From assembly GCA_040223695.1 (NCBI GenBank), contig JAVKFU010000018.1, positions 372,001 to 436,000 on the forward strand: a stretch of DNA of 64,000 nt, given 5' to 3'. Source of the DNA: Deltaproteobacteria bacterium (GTDB lineage Bacteria; Desulfobacterota_D; UBA1144; Nemesobacterales; UBA2774). Position numbers and translations under genes: made by a program. The first letter of the stretch is position 1; the number at the start of each line of letters is the position of its first letter. Positions 7,242 to 17,017 of the stretch are shown here, piece by piece. The notes under the pieces were generated by a model. The model did not search any database and was not told where the DNA came from. It worked only from the letters and a program-made list of their open reading frames with translations.

Positions 7242-10020
7242 GGCTTTGCCCGATCCGGATAACGCCCGGACCGCTTTAGAACGTTACAAAGAAATACACA
7301 GGCGCATACCCGTCTCTAAAAAAAATATCCTTGAGCTTCTTGCTTCATACAGCAGTTTCCTCGGAAGGGTAATACTCAAGGATCCCGAAATCCTCGACTA
7401 TCTGGACTCCGCAAAAAATGTAAAAACGAAGAAAGCGTCTTCCCGTTTTGTGGAAGAGGCAGACGGTATCAGGGAATCTTCCGAATCGTCTGCGGAGCTT
7501 GAGTCAGGCCTGAGGAACTATAAATACAGGGAGCTTGCCAGGATACTCTACCGGGATATTACGGGCCGCTCCCCCTTCTCGGATGTTATGGAAGAGCTCT
7601 CGGATCTGGCGAGCGGCATCCTGGAAGCTGCTATCGCTTTTTACCGCGCCGAGCTCCAAATGGACGGTGCCGGGGAGTTCGTGGTTCTCGGTATGGGCAA
7701 GCTCGGGGGGAGGGAGCTCAATCTCAGCTCCGATATAGATATTATCTATATTTACCGCGATGAAGGTGATCCGGACCCGTTTTTCAAGCTTGCGGAAAGG
7801 GTAACGAAATCGTTGAGCGCTGTTACTGAAGACGGGTTTCTCTACAGGGTGGATCTGGCTCTCAGGCCGGGAGGAGGAAAGAGCACCGTTGCCGTCCCTT
7901 TCGAAGGAGCGGTAGAACACTATTTTTACTGGGGTGACACCTGGGAAAGGGCGGCTATGATAAAGGCCAGAACAGTGGCCGGGGACATTGCTCTGGGGGA
8001 TGAGTTCATACGCGAAATCGAGCCTTTCGTATATAAGAAATTTCTCGACTATACTTCAATCGAAGGCCTGAAGGACATGAAGACAAAGCTCGACCAGCTG
8101 GAGAAGAAGCGGGACGTCAAGTTGGGTAAGGGGGGGATACGGGAGATCGAGTTTTTCACACAGGCTCTTCAGCTTATAAACGGAGGAGGTATTAAGGCTA
8201 TAAGGGACAACAATACACTCCGGGCTCTCGATAAATTAAATGAGAAAAGGATTATCGAAGATGAAGTCTGTGAGTCACTCGGCTCCTCTTATCTGTTTCT
8301 CAGGAGAGTAGAGCACAATATTCAGATAGTTGACGAGCGGCAGACTCACAGGATTCCCAAATCCCCTGAGGAGCTGGAAAAGCTTGCCAGGAGAGTGGGA
8401 CTTAGCGGTAAAGAGGAATTCGAGAGTGTATATGATGAAATGACAAATTCAGTTTCGCAAATTTACAAGAGTCTCTTTCATGAGCCTTCCCGGAAGACCG
8501 AAGAGGTTGGAAAAGAGTTTTGGAAAGTGGCCGATTTCCTGACCGAGGGAAATGTTGATGAAGAGGAAGCGGTCAAAAATCTGAGTAAGCTCGGTTTTAA
8601 GTACCCTGATAGCGCGATAGACCTGTTTTCCAAGCTGCTTGATCCGAGAAGGGGCGCTCTTACTGGGGAGGGAAAACTCGCAACCAGGAGAGTGATTCCC
8701 GCGTTTCTGGCAAGTATCTTGAAATCGCCTGAACCGGACTCAGCCCTAGTGAATCTCGAGCGTTTCATCTCGGGGATCGGCTGGAGGACATCTATATATG
8801 CCGTGCTGCTTGAAAATCCCGATATTATCGAGCTTCTGTCAAAGCTTTTCTCTACGAGCGGGTATCTTTCAAACTTTCTTATAAGGCATCCCGAATACCT
8901 GGACGTAATCACGCTCAGGGAGGTAAGGACGGAGTTCGGTTCGAAAGAGGACATGATAGCGGAGCTTGAAGCGGCGGTAAATGAGGAGGTTGATTATGAG
9001 GGCAAGCTCGACGCAATCAGGAGGTTCAGGCATGTGGAGACACTCAAGATATGCCTGAGGGACCTAAACGGAGAGGTGGACCCTTTTTATGTCGGAAGAT
9101 ATCTTTCCATGGTGGCCGAAGCGGTTCTGGAAGCCGGGCTGAAACTCGCCTGGCATGAGCTACGGGGAAAGCGGAAGGGAAAGATAAAGGACCCCGGTAT
9201 GCTTATACTCGGTATGGGCAAACTCGGCGGGAAGGAACTCAGTTATAATTCTGATCTCGATGTAATTTTTATCTATGACGGTAAGGAAGAAGAGCACGAA
9301 TTTTTCTCGAAGTTCGGACAAAAGGTAATCTCCGTGCTTTCAATACCGACGGGCGAGGGATTTGCGTATAAGATAGATATGGGCCTCAGGCCGTCCGGGC
9401 GCTCGGGGGCGCTCGTTACTTCGTTCGATTCTTTCAGGAAATACCATAAAGAAAGCGCCCAGATGTGGGAAAGGCAGGCTCTTGTCCGCGCCGCGCCGTC
9501 GGCGGGGGACAAGAAACTCGGCAAAAAGGTGATGAAATCGATAGAGGAATTCGTCTACGGAAGCCCGGTTCCTCAAAGTTTTCACAGGGAAATCAGTCAC
9601 CTGCGCGCGCGCATGGAAAAGGAGCTTGCGAAGGAAAGCGCAAAGAAGCTCAATATAAAGACGGGAAGGGGCGGTATAGTGGATATAGAGTTCCTCGTAC
9701 AGATGCTTCAGCTGCGGCACGGCGGTGAGTATAAGAAAGTCAGAGCACAGAACACCCTTCAGGCGCTTACGGGATTGAGGGATGAAAATCTGATCGAGGA
9801 GAAGGAATTCGAGGTATTAAGAGACGGGCTCCTTTTCTTGAGGAAAATCGAGAATCTGCTCAGGCTTCTCCATGACAGGTCAATAAATGAGCTGTATGAA
9901 AGCGATTTCGAGAAGCTGTCCTCGGAGCTGGATAAGAAATCGGAGGGGAAGATACTGAGAGAAATATACGTTTCCAGGACGGGTAAGATAAGGACTATAT
10001 ATGATAAATACTTTTCATAA
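7234..10020 (+). CDS. glnE: Bifunctional glutamine synthetase adenylyltransferase/deadenylase (GlnE)
   Basis: 928 residues from TTG 7234. This enzyme attaches and removes AMP on glutamine synthetase in response to nitrogen status. Two homologous nucleotidyltransferase domains are visible: 'GMGKLGGRELNLSSDIDIIY' near residue 151 (deadenylase half) and 'GMGKLGGKELSYNSDLDVIF' near residue 657 (adenylyltransferase half), both with intact SDxD metal-binding residues. Each is followed by the helical domain motifs 'GKGGIREIEFFTQ' and 'GRGGIVDIEFLVQ'. The frame is open to TTG 7141, but that start would lie deep within the upstream gene. TTG 7234, with AGGAAAA 6-10 bases upstream, is preferred (TTG 7228 is the alternative). 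No PII gene is in the window. Confidence 0.95.
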   Translation: MNKALPDPDNARTALERYKEIHRRIPVSKKNILELLASYSSFLGRVILKDPEILDYLDSAKNVKTKKASSRFVEEADGIRESSESSAELESGLRNYKYRELARILYRDITGRSPFSDVMEELSDLASGILEAAIAFYRAELQMDGAGEFVVLGMGKLGGRELNLSSDIDIIYIYRDEGDPDPFFKLAERVTKSLSAVTEDGFLYRVDLALRPGGGKSTVAVPFEGAVEHYFYWGDTWERAAMIKARTVAGDIALGDEFIREIEPFVYKKFLDYTSIEGLKDMKTKLDQLEKKRDVKLGKGGIREIEFFTQALQLINGGGIKAIRDNNTLRALDKLNEKRIIEDEVCESLGSSYLFLRRVEHNIQIVDERQTHRIPKSPEELEKLARRVGLSGKEEFESVYDEMTNSVSQIYKSLFHEPSRKTEEVGKEFWKVADFLTEGNVDEEEAVKNLSKLGFKYPDSAIDLFSKLLDPRRGALTGEGKLATRRVIPAFLASILKSPEPDSALVNLERFISGIGWRTSIYAVLLENPDIIELLSKLFSTSGYLSNFLIRHPEYLDVITLREVRTEFGSKEDMIAELEAAVNEEVDYEGKLDAIRRFRHVETLKICLRDLNGEVDPFYVGRYLSMVAEAVLEAGLKLAWHELRGKRKGKIKDPGMLILGMGKLGGKELSYNSDLDVIFIYDGKEEEHEFFSKFGQKVISVLSIPTGEGFAYKIDMGLRPSGRSGALVTSFDSFRKYHKESAQMWERQALVRAAPSAGDKKLGKKVMKSIEEFVYGSPVPQSFHREISHLRARMEKELAKESAKKLNIKTGRGGIVDIEFLVQMLQLRHGGEYKKVRAQNTLQALTGLRDENLIEEKEFEVLRDGLLFLRKIENLLRLLHDRSINELYESDFEKLSSELDKKSEGKILREIYVSRTGKIRTIYDKYFS

Positions 10021-10062
10021 GTCGAGTAAAGTGATCGGTTAATCCGGAAGGGGTCTAAATCT

Positions 10063-11481
10063 ATGACAAGTTTTAATAGCTGTATATTCATTATGGCAGA
10101 CGGGGCGAGGGCGGATGTTTTCTCCGAGCTTCTTGAGCAAGGCGAGCTTCCTAATATATCGAAATATATAATTGAAAAAGGCTCGTTCAGAAAAGCGGTA
10201 TCGGTTTTCCCCTCGACCACAGGGCCTGCCTATACCCCTTATATTCTTGGGAAGTACCCGGGCAGGTGCAACTTTCCGGGAATAAGATGGTTTGACAGGA
10301 GCCTGTATGCGGACAAAAGGAGGCTCTTTTCCTTTCACAGGTTCAGAAGCTACATAGGTCTCGAAACATACTTCATGAACAGCGACGTTTCTAATAACAA
10401 CAGAAGCCTCTTCGAAATTTTCCCGAGGAGCGGAAACATACTTAACGAGCTTTCGCGCGGAGTTAAAATCACAAACGATAAAACCCGTTTCTCCAAGCTC
10501 TATTACAAGGTAAAAAGCCACTTTACGGACAGGAGCGATGAGGTGGATATGGTTGCCCGCAGAATTCTGCTCCGGTCCTTGAAGGACCTGCACGATTTCA
10601 TTTTCGTGGTTTTTCTGGGTATCGATACTTACTCGCATATAAATCATCCGTTTCATAAAAAGGTCATCGACTCCTACAGGAGGATCGACGAAACGGTGGG
10701 TGTCGCGGCGGCGCAACTGAAGAGCGAAGGCAGACTCGATGAAACCCTGTTCATTATCGTAAGCGATCACGGCCTCACTCAGACCCATTCCCATTTTGAT
10801 TCGGTTGAGTTCATAAGGAAGCAGGGGTATAAGACGTTTTATTACCCCAACGTGTTCAAACACTTTACCGATGCCGAGGCGGCGAGCATGGTTTCGGGGA
10901 ACGCGATGAGCAATATATACGTGAAGCATCCTGATGGATGGAGGAGGAAATCCACGTTCGAAGAGCTGGGCCGGCTCGCGGACAACATTGTCGAAAGGCC
11001 CGAAGTCGATATAGTTGCGGGTCTTGATGAAATGGGCAGGTCCAGAATCAAGAGCGTACGGGGAGAGGCGGCAGCCTGGCTTGATGAGAAGGGTTTGATA
11101 AATTACGAAAAGATTTCGGGCGATCCATTCGGTTATAACGGTATGCCCGAAAAAATGAGCATGGGAGATGCCCTTAAGGAAAGTTATCATTCCGAATATC
11201 CGGACGCTTTGATGCAGATCATACAGCTGCTGGAAGCGCCGCGGTCGGGAGATCTGGTATTAAGCGCAAACCCGGGGTACGATCTCAGAGCCAGACATGA
11301 GAATCCAGAGCATTTTTCATCGCACGGCGCGCTCTTCAGGGACCATATGATGGTACCTCTGGCGATGAACGTAAAAATTAATAAAGAATGTGTACGCACC
11401 GTGGACATCTACCCGACTATTTTAACCCTTCTCGGACAATCCGTGACGGCTGATATAGACGGCGTAAATTTGACGGAATGA
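10063..11481 (+). CDS. Alkaline phosphatase superfamily protein (type I phosphodiesterase/nucleotide pyrophosphatase)
   Basis: 472 residues. The metal-binding aspartate and nucleophile region of the superfamily are seen in 'IMADGARADVF' (Asp13) and 'PSTTGPAYTPY' (Thr52/53). The second metal site is in 'GIDTYSHINHP' and 'IIVSDHGLTQTHSHF', and the last histidine is in 'SSHGALF' near the C-terminus. There is no signal peptide, so it is probably cytoplasmic. It hydrolyses a phosphodiester or phosphate monoester, but the substrate is not evident; relatives include phosphoglycerate mutase-like and phospholipid or nucleotide phosphodiesterases. GGAAGGGG precedes the ATG by 8 bases. It follows glnE by 42 bp and may share its transcript. 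A long antisense frame inside it is a shadow. Confidence 0.82.
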   Translation: MTSFNSCIFIMADGARADVFSELLEQGELPNISKYIIEKGSFRKAVSVFPSTTGPAYTPYILGKYPGRCNFPGIRWFDRSLYADKRRLFSFHRFRSYIGLETYFMNSDVSNNNRSLFEIFPRSGNILNELSRGVKITNDKTRFSKLYYKVKSHFTDRSDEVDMVARRILLRSLKDLHDFIFVVFLGIDTYSHINHPFHKKVIDSYRRIDETVGVAAAQLKSEGRLDETLFIIVSDHGLTQTHSHFDSVEFIRKQGYKTFYYPNVFKHFTDAEAASMVSGNAMSNIYVKHPDGWRRKSTFEELGRLADNIVERPEVDIVAGLDEMGRSRIKSVRGEAAAWLDEKGLINYEKISGDPFGYNGMPEKMSMGDALKESYHSEYPDALMQIIQLLEAPRSGDLVLSANPGYDLRARHENPEHFSSHGALFRDHMMVPLAMNVKINKECVRTVDIYPTILTLLGQSVTADIDGVNLTE

Positions 11482-11507
11482 AGAGTTTCGGAGCGCCTGT
11501 CAATAAT

Positions 11508-13463
11508 TCATGAAAAAGCGGCTCTCGCGATAGATTCCGATATGAATAAGGCAAGGGCGCCCCAGAGGAAATACTTCCATATTTCTCTGAAGACCTTTAC
11601 GAAACCTCCGGTGTTTTCAGGTTCCGCCTCGATTTCCTTGGCTGTAATCCTAGCCAGGTTCGATTCGGCGGGATCTATATTGACAGAGAATTTATAAGAG
11701 GTCTTGCCTCCCTCCGTTACGGTATAGATTCCGGGAATATAAGTTTTCGCGAACAGCGGGTTGTCCGCGCCCACCTCGAATTTATCTCCTGACGCATTGA
11801 TTATTTCCGCCGCGCCCTCGCCGGGAGAGATGTCGATTGCGACGGTTTCACCGATAATGTAATTTCTTCTTTCTGAGTTGGAATGACCGGAAAAATCCAT
11901 GAACTTCTTCACTACAGGCAGAAACACGGGTGTAATGGGGAAATTGTTCCAGCTTGCGTCCGCCGTAGATGTGAACAGGAAAACACTCCCCCTGCCTAAA
12001 TCTTTCGATATCAAAAACGGCTCTTCGGCGGATATGCTGAATATCACATCCGACCCCGGGGAGGGTATTGTGCCAACGTATCTGTTGACCCGTACCTGAT
12101 TAGTCTTATCTTTTATGTTATCTGCGAACATTCCGGCGCTGAGAGGGGATATTCTAAATTCGCCGTCCTTAACAGCTAAAAGCTCGCCCGGAAGTATATT
12201 CTTCAGAAGCGTGTTATACGAGCTGCTCCTGATCCTTTCACCTAAAAAAATAACAAGCGTTCCGCCTGATTCAATGAAACTCTCTAAATCTTCTGAATTC
12301 CGGGGCGTGATATCTCCCACGTTTGCCAGGAATATCAGGTCGTAGTTTGATAGGTCTTCATTGAGGAAGCTGTCGTTGTCTTTGACTGATATGTTTGAAC
12401 CTGAAAGCTCGGCGATTGTCTCAGCCGCCCTCGCAAGATAGTATGTTTCGCTGAGTCTCGAGTCCTCCCTCGGATCGCCGTCCACGATCAGGACCTTGAA
12501 ATCCTCCCTGTCCGAGAGGACAAAATATCTCGTATCGTCGATCTTGAGCCTGTCGTGAGTAATCTCCGCAAAACCTTCGAGGTTTTCCCGCGCCGTGAAT
12601 TTTTCTTTGGGAATAGTGAATTCCTTTGTCCCGCTCTCCCAGGGCTCAATATTGAAAAACCCTTTCATCTCCTCACCGCCGACGCTAATGTCGGCAAGTA
12701 GCTCTTTCGATGCGTCTTCAGAATAATTCGAGACCTCTACGGACAGCTTCAATGAGTTCCTGGCGTAAGATACGCCAGCGTCGGTTACGGCTCTGTTCTC
12801 AGGTTCGGGCTCTTTTGTTATGTCGATCAATTGAAGCCATGCTTTCTCGTATGCTTCATTCTTCCATCCGTTTTTCTGCATGTCTGTGATCAGTACGACC
12901 TGCTTTGTTTTGGTAGGAGCTTTCCCCAGCGCTGCGTAAACCTGCTCGAGTCTTTTTTCGTTGTCGGTGAATGACGACGATAATTCTATCTCATTAACCT
13001 CGTCCCTGAGCTTTCCGAGGTCCTGAGAGGAAGAGGGACGGCCGCTTTCTTCGGTAACCAGTGGGACAGCGAGACCGAAGCTTCCGTCAGGAAGAGTGTT
13101 TATTATATTGAGGGCCCTCTGTCTCGCACGCTTGAAGTTGCCGTCATATTCCATGCTGAAGGAATTGTCAATCACGATTGCGACCGAGCGCGGGTTTTCA
13201 TTGCCCGCCGGGACTAAGGAAAACACCGCGGGCTTTGCGAATACCAGCACTATTAGTACGACTATGATTGACCTCAGGATTAAAAGAACAAGGTCTTTCA
13301 ACCTGGATTTTGACGCCGTGTCGCCGCGTGAAGCCAGCAGGAATGTAACTGCGGGGAACTTTTTTTTGATGCCGCTTTTACGGGATATAATATGTGCTAT
13401 GATGGGCAGCGCAAGGGCCGTGACGCCGATTAAAAATAATGGGTTAAGGAAGGAAAAATTCAA
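11508..13463 (-). CDS. BatA-type membrane protein with VWA domain
   Basis: 651 residues. The N-terminus has the BatA double-transmembrane domain ('NPLFLIGVTALALPIIAHI' and a second helix around residues 58-82). A von Willebrand factor A domain follows, with a MIDAS motif 'VIDNSFSM' (D-x-S-x-S) near residue 91. The middle part contains 'VLIVDGDPREDSRLSETYYL', typical of the glutamine-amidotransferase-like fold in these proteins, and the C-terminus ends in a single transmembrane helix. Relatives work with MoxR ATPases and DUF58 proteins in cell-envelope maintenance. It lies 11 bp after the DUF58 gene in one operon. The matching MoxR and DUF4175 genes are 20 kb away in this window. Confidence 0.86.
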   Translation of the reverse strand: MNFSFLNPLFLIGVTALALPIIAHIISRKSGIKKKFPAVTFLLASRGDTASKSRLKDLVLLILRSIIVVLIVLVFAKPAVFSLVPAGNENPRSVAIVIDNSFSMEYDGNFKRARQRALNIINTLPDGSFGLAVPLVTEESGRPSSSQDLGKLRDEVNEIELSSSFTDNEKRLEQVYAALGKAPTKTKQVVLITDMQKNGWKNEAYEKAWLQLIDITKEPEPENRAVTDAGVSYARNSLKLSVEVSNYSEDASKELLADISVGGEEMKGFFNIEPWESGTKEFTIPKEKFTARENLEGFAEITHDRLKIDDTRYFVLSDREDFKVLIVDGDPREDSRLSETYYLARAAETIAELSGSNISVKDNDSFLNEDLSNYDLIFLANVGDITPRNSEDLESFIESGGTLVIFLGERIRSSSYNTLLKNILPGELLAVKDGEFRISPLSAGMFADNIKDKTNQVRVNRYVGTIPSPGSDVIFSISAEEPFLISKDLGRGSVFLFTSTADASWNNFPITPVFLPVVKKFMDFSGHSNSERRNYIIGETVAIDISPGEGAAEIINASGDKFEVGADNPLFAKTYIPGIYTVTEGGKTSYKFSVNIDPAESNLARITAKEIEAEPENTGGFVKVFREIWKYFLWGALALFISESIARAAFS

Positions 13464-13474
13464 AACCTCTCTCT

Positions 13475-14347
13475 CTATTTATCCGCAATTTCAATAAGGG
13501 ACTCTTCGATAGGTCTGCCGGAAGGAGAAAAAACATAACGCGATTCGTATTCGTGACAGGTTAGTTTTAATTTGTTTATGAATTCCCTTATCCTTTTCAT
13601 ATAAGTATCTCTGATGGTTCTAGTATCAACAACCACTCTCTCGTCCGTTTCCATATCCTGAAATTCGACGGACCCGCTGAAGTCGAATTCGAACTCGTCG
13701 GGGTGCAGAACATGAAACAGGGTCGTTTCCTTCCCGGATGCCCTGAGTAGCTGAAGGGTGTTTTCTATCTCTGCTTCTTCCGTGAGGAAGTCGGACAATA
13801 TTACGAAGGAGGCATCGGTCTTGAAGGTTTCCAGTGCCCGGAGCACGGGTTCTCTCAGTCCTGTCCTGCCCGAAGGCGTAAGTGATTCGAGGTGCTCAAG
13901 TAAGGGGGAAATGAATTTGTTGCCGGCTCTTGGCGGTATCAATTCGAAAACATCTTCTGAAAAGGATCCGGTCCCTACGGCGTCCCCTTGTCTCAAGAGG
14001 AGATATGCGAGCGTAGCCGCCAGTTTCTTCGAATGGTCGAGTTTCGTCTCAATTTCCTCACCGTAGCCCATTGAAGCGCTTGAGTCGATGAGTACGCACC
14101 AGTTGAGATTTACCTCATCTTCGAATTTTTTTACGTACAACCTGTCGTGCCGGCCGAAAAGCCTCCAGTCGACCTGTTTGAGCTCGTCGCCCCGGTTGTA
14201 TTCCTTATATTCCATGAAGTCAGGGCTTATGCCCTTGTAGTAGCTCTTGTGAATTCCGGATTTTCGCCCCCTTACTCGCGAAGGCGTGCGGAAGTAAAAT
14301 TGCTTGAGCCTGAGCGCGGTCTCTATGTCCAGGATACCGTTTGACAT
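13475..14347 (-). CDS. DUF58 family protein (VWA-like, MoxR partner)
   Basis: 290 residues with the DUF58 signature 'EYKEYNRGDELKQVDWRLF' near residues 45-63, followed by 'YVKKFEDEVNL' and a VWA-like MIDAS 'LIDSSASMGYG' near residue 87. There is no transmembrane helix. Members are adaptor or effector proteins of MoxR AAA+ ATPases and are normally encoded in the order moxR-DUF58-batA. Here the gene is first in a two-gene operon with the BatA-type gene, while moxR sits elsewhere in the window. The ATG at 14347 is well placed relative to the family. The precise target is unknown. Confidence 0.9.
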   Translation of the reverse strand: MSNGILDIETALRLKQFYFRTPSRVRGRKSGIHKSYYKGISPDFMEYKEYNRGDELKQVDWRLFGRHDRLYVKKFEDEVNLNWCVLIDSSASMGYGEEIETKLDHSKKLAATLAYLLLRQGDAVGTGSFSEDVFELIPPRAGNKFISPLLEHLESLTPSGRTGLREPVLRALETFKTDASFVILSDFLTEEAEIENTLQLLRASGKETTLFHVLHPDEFEFDFSGSVEFQDMETDERVVVDTRTIRDTYMKRIREFINKLKLTCHEYESRYVFSPSGRPIEESLIEIADK

Positions 14348-14401
14348 TGTAGTTGACTGTTGTTAGAAAGTATAACCCAGGGAGGGTAAAGATTCAGGTT
14401 C

Positions 14402-14893
14402 TTAGTCTAGAAGTTTTTCGATTTCTTTTGTTACCGAGTCTTCCCCCAGATTCTTGGCAATTGAAATTTCCTTAACCAAGAGTGTTCGCGCCGAGTCCAT
14501 TATTCTCTTTTCGCCGAAGGAAAGGTCTTTGCCTCTTTGCAAAAGATTGATATCTCTGAGCACATTGGCGACTTCGAATATATCCCCGCTCTTAAGCTTG
14601 TCGGAGTATTCGCGGTATCTTTTATTCCAGCTTTGATTGCCGTTTTGCTGTCCTGACTCTTTATCCTTTTCTTTAAGTATGTTGTATATTCTGCTGATTT
14701 GCTTTTTAGTAATTACGGGTCTTAATCCTACGGACTTGGCGTTATCGGTGGGGACCATAACGGTGACATCGCTGTCGATAACCTGAAGAATGTAAAAGTC
14801 TTTGGTAGTACCACAAATCTCTTTGGATTCTACCGCCTTTACCTGAACAACACCGTGAGCTGGATATACAGCTTTTTTCCCTACTTTAAACAT
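14402..14893 (-). CDS. carD: CarD family transcriptional regulator
   Basis: 163 residues. The N-terminal RNA-polymerase-interacting Tudor-like domain begins 'MFKVGKKAVYPAHGVVQVKA', exactly as in CarD/CdnL proteins, and the C-terminal helical DNA-binding region includes 'WNKRYREYSDKLKSGDIFE'. CarD binds the RNAP beta subunit and the upstream edge of the -10 element and stabilises open complexes, often at rRNA promoters. It is full length and on the same strand as the DUF58/BatA pair 54 bp downstream, with its own promoter candidate upstream. Confidence 0.95.
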   Translation of the reverse strand: MFKVGKKAVYPAHGVVQVKAVESKEICGTTKDFYILQVIDSDVTVMVPTDNAKSVGLRPVITKKQISRIYNILKEKDKESGQQNGNQSWNKRYREYSDKLKSGDIFEVANVLRDINLLQRGKDLSFGEKRIMDSARTLLVKEISIAKNLGEDSVTKEIEKLLD

Positions 14894-14939
14894 ATTTTCT
14901 TTGTGACTCCCCTTTGTTACAGGTGGCGCTGAAAACTAA

Positions 14940-14968
14940 AATCTATCATAATTTGGGACCAAGGTCAA
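14940..14968 (-). promoter_or_regulatory. Candidate sigma-70 promoter for carD
   Basis: On the minus strand, TTGACC (14968-14963) and TAGATT (14945-14940) are separated by exactly 17 bases, about 47 bases upstream of the carD start codon. The spacing is ideal and both hexamers are close to consensus. This is a pattern match only. Confidence 0.45.
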
Positions 14969-15463
14969 ATCTACCGATTTAACATGCGCCGGAGCAGATT
15001 TAATCCGATAGCACGCTTTCGGAGTCTTGAAGTGTAGTCCGGTTTTCGGATAAAACTATATTAAATAAATATAACATATATATTTATGCTTATATATATT
15101 CTTGAATTGTTCCCTTTTGTTCTGTTAAGGAGCTAAAAATTTATAGAAATAGGGATGGGTATCATCCGACGTAGGATTATATTTTTTAACCTTAAAATTA
15201 TCTTTTTTCAATTCGTTTTGCTGTATTTCCCGGCAGCTTTATGGTTCAATGCCTCAATGATCCGCTAATTATGGGCTTTTTTGCCAAAGAAGAATTATAC
15301 TTAATGGTTTAGGCGAACAGGGTTATAGTAACTCGAAGACTGTAGCGCCGCTGGGCCTGTCTTGATAAACACCGGTATGCTTGAAATCGGGTTGATGTTG
15401 AGATAGTATTCATATCTTTTTCCAATATAAGGTGGATGCAGAGAACAACGGAGGTAATTTTAA
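14969..15463. other. A+T-rich divergent intergenic region (carD/pckA)
   Basis: About 500 bp without a supported gene, very A+T rich around 15050-15130 (runs of 'atatatatttatgc'). It should contain the pckA promoter. The pckA ribosome site GGAGG is at 15450-15454, about 9 bases before the GTG start. No terminator, riboswitch or RNA gene is recognisable. Confidence 0.45.
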
Positions 15464-17017
15464 GTGCAGCAGCTAACCGAAAACGAACTTCAGCGACAGT
15501 ACGGAATAAAGAATCCCGGAAAAATCTACTATAATCTTTCCATACCCGCGCTCTATGAAGAGTTTGTAAGAAGGGGCGAAGGAGAGATTGCCGAAGCGGG
15601 GACTCTGGTCGCATATACCGCCCCTCATACAGGACGGTCGCCTCAGGACAGATTTATCGTAAAAGAGCCCGGTACTGAAAGTGAAATTGATTGGGGTAGT
15701 GTAAATAAACCGATCAAGCCCGAGCAATTTGATTCGCTCTACAATAAAATTCTCCAATATTACGAAGGCAAAGATCTGTTTGTAAGGGATTTGTACGTGT
15801 GCGCGCATCCTGAGTACCGTATGCCCGTCCGCGTGATAAACGAATTCGCCTGGCATAATGTTTTTGTAAACAACCTATTTATACGACCCCGACCCGAAGA
15901 GCTTCCGCACAAGTCGGTAGGTTTTACGGTTATAGCCGCGCCGGGACTTAAAGCCGACCCTGAAACGGACGGCACCAAGAGCGGGGCCTTTATCGTTCTT
16001 AATTTTGAAAAGCGCATGGCAATAATCGGCGGGACGCACTACGCAGGGGAGATGAAGAAATCCGTATTCTCAGCGCTTAATTTTCTTCTTCCGAGAGAGG
16101 GGGTTTTCCCCATGCACTGTTCGGCGAACATAGGTGCAGGCGGTGATGTCTCGCTTTTCTTCGGTCTTTCGGGTACGGGCAAGACGACGCTCTCGGCTGA
16201 CCCAGACCGCGCGCTCATTGGAGACGACGAGCACGGGTGGTTCGATAACGGCGTATTTAACTTCGAAGGAGGATGCTACGCCAAGGTGATAAAGCTGAAC
16301 CCTGAAACCGAGCCCGAAATTTACGACGCGTCTTTACATTTCGGTAGTGTTCTCGAGAACGTTGAGGTGGATTCGGAGTCTCGCAAGATTGATTTTGACA
16401 GCGACAAGCATACCGAGAATACGAGGAGCGCTTATCAGATCGACTTTCTTAAAAACATAGTTCCGGAGGGGGTGGGCGGCGTTCCGAAAACTATATTTAT
16501 GCTTACGTACGACGCGTTCGGCGTACTGCCGCCTATCTCGAAGCTCACGCCGGAGCAGGCTATGTATTACTTCACGCTCGGCTACACGGCGAAGGTGGCC
16601 GGGACCGAAAGGGGAGTGAGCGAGCCGCAGGCGACATTTAGCTCCTGTTTCGGCTCTCCGTTTCTACCGAGACCGCCGCTTTTTTACGCAGATATGCTGA
16701 AAAAGAAGCTGGAGGAGAGCGGCGCCAGCGTCTGGCTCCTCAATACCGGAGTAACAGGTGGTCCTTACGGGACGGGGAAAAGGATGCCACTCCCGCAGAC
16801 ACGAGCGCTCGTGACCGCAGCTGTAAGCGGCGAGCTTGATAAAGTATCTTTTAAAGAGGTGCCCATATTCGGGCTCATGGTTCCCGAATCGTGCCCCGGA
16901 GTGGACAGTAAGCTGCTCGAGCCGAGAAAGAGCTGGGACGACCCTGACTCTTACGATGAAAAGGCGAAGGGGCTTGCCGCTAAATTCGAGGAAGAGTTCG
17001 CCAGGCATAAAAGCTGA
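15464..17017 (+). CDS. pckA: Phosphoenolpyruvate carboxykinase (ATP)
   Basis: 517 residues. It converts oxaloacetate + ATP to PEP + CO2 + ADP, the first committed step of gluconeogenesis. The kinase-1a P-loop is 'GLSGTGKTTLSADP' near residue 236, the metal-binding kinase-2 motif is 'IGDDEHGWFDNG' just after, and 'RSAYQIDFL' and 'GTERGVSEPQATFSSCFG' match the ATP-dependent family rather than the GTP enzyme. The start is GTG with GGAGG about 9 bases upstream. The length is close to that of other bacterial ATP-PEPCKs. It is monocistronic; the stop codon runs straight into overlapping A/T hairpins. Confidence 0.97.
   Translation: MQQLTENELQRQYGIKNPGKIYYNLSIPALYEEFVRRGEGEIAEAGTLVAYTAPHTGRSPQDRFIVKEPGTESEIDWGSVNKPIKPEQFDSLYNKILQYYEGKDLFVRDLYVCAHPEYRMPVRVINEFAWHNVFVNNLFIRPRPEELPHKSVGFTVIAAPGLKADPETDGTKSGAFIVLNFEKRMAIIGGTHYAGEMKKSVFSALNFLLPREGVFPMHCSANIGAGGDVSLFFGLSGTGKTTLSADPDRALIGDDEHGWFDNGVFNFEGGCYAKVIKLNPETEPEIYDASLHFGSVLENVEVDSESRKIDFDSDKHTENTRSAYQIDFLKNIVPEGVGGVPKTIFMLTYDAFGVLPPISKLTPEQAMYYFTLGYTAKVAGTERGVSEPQATFSSCFGSPFLPRPPLFYADMLKKKLEESGASVWLLNTGVTGGPYGTGKRMPLPQTRALVTAAVSGELDKVSFKEVPIFGLMVPESCPGVDSKLLEPRKSWDDPDSYDEKAKGLAAKFEEEFARHKS

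Noticed and set aside
10039-11190. Long minus-strand frame opposite the phosphatase-superfamily gene
   Set aside because: No family motif; it mirrors the codon bias of the plus-strand gene, which has clear metal-site motifs.
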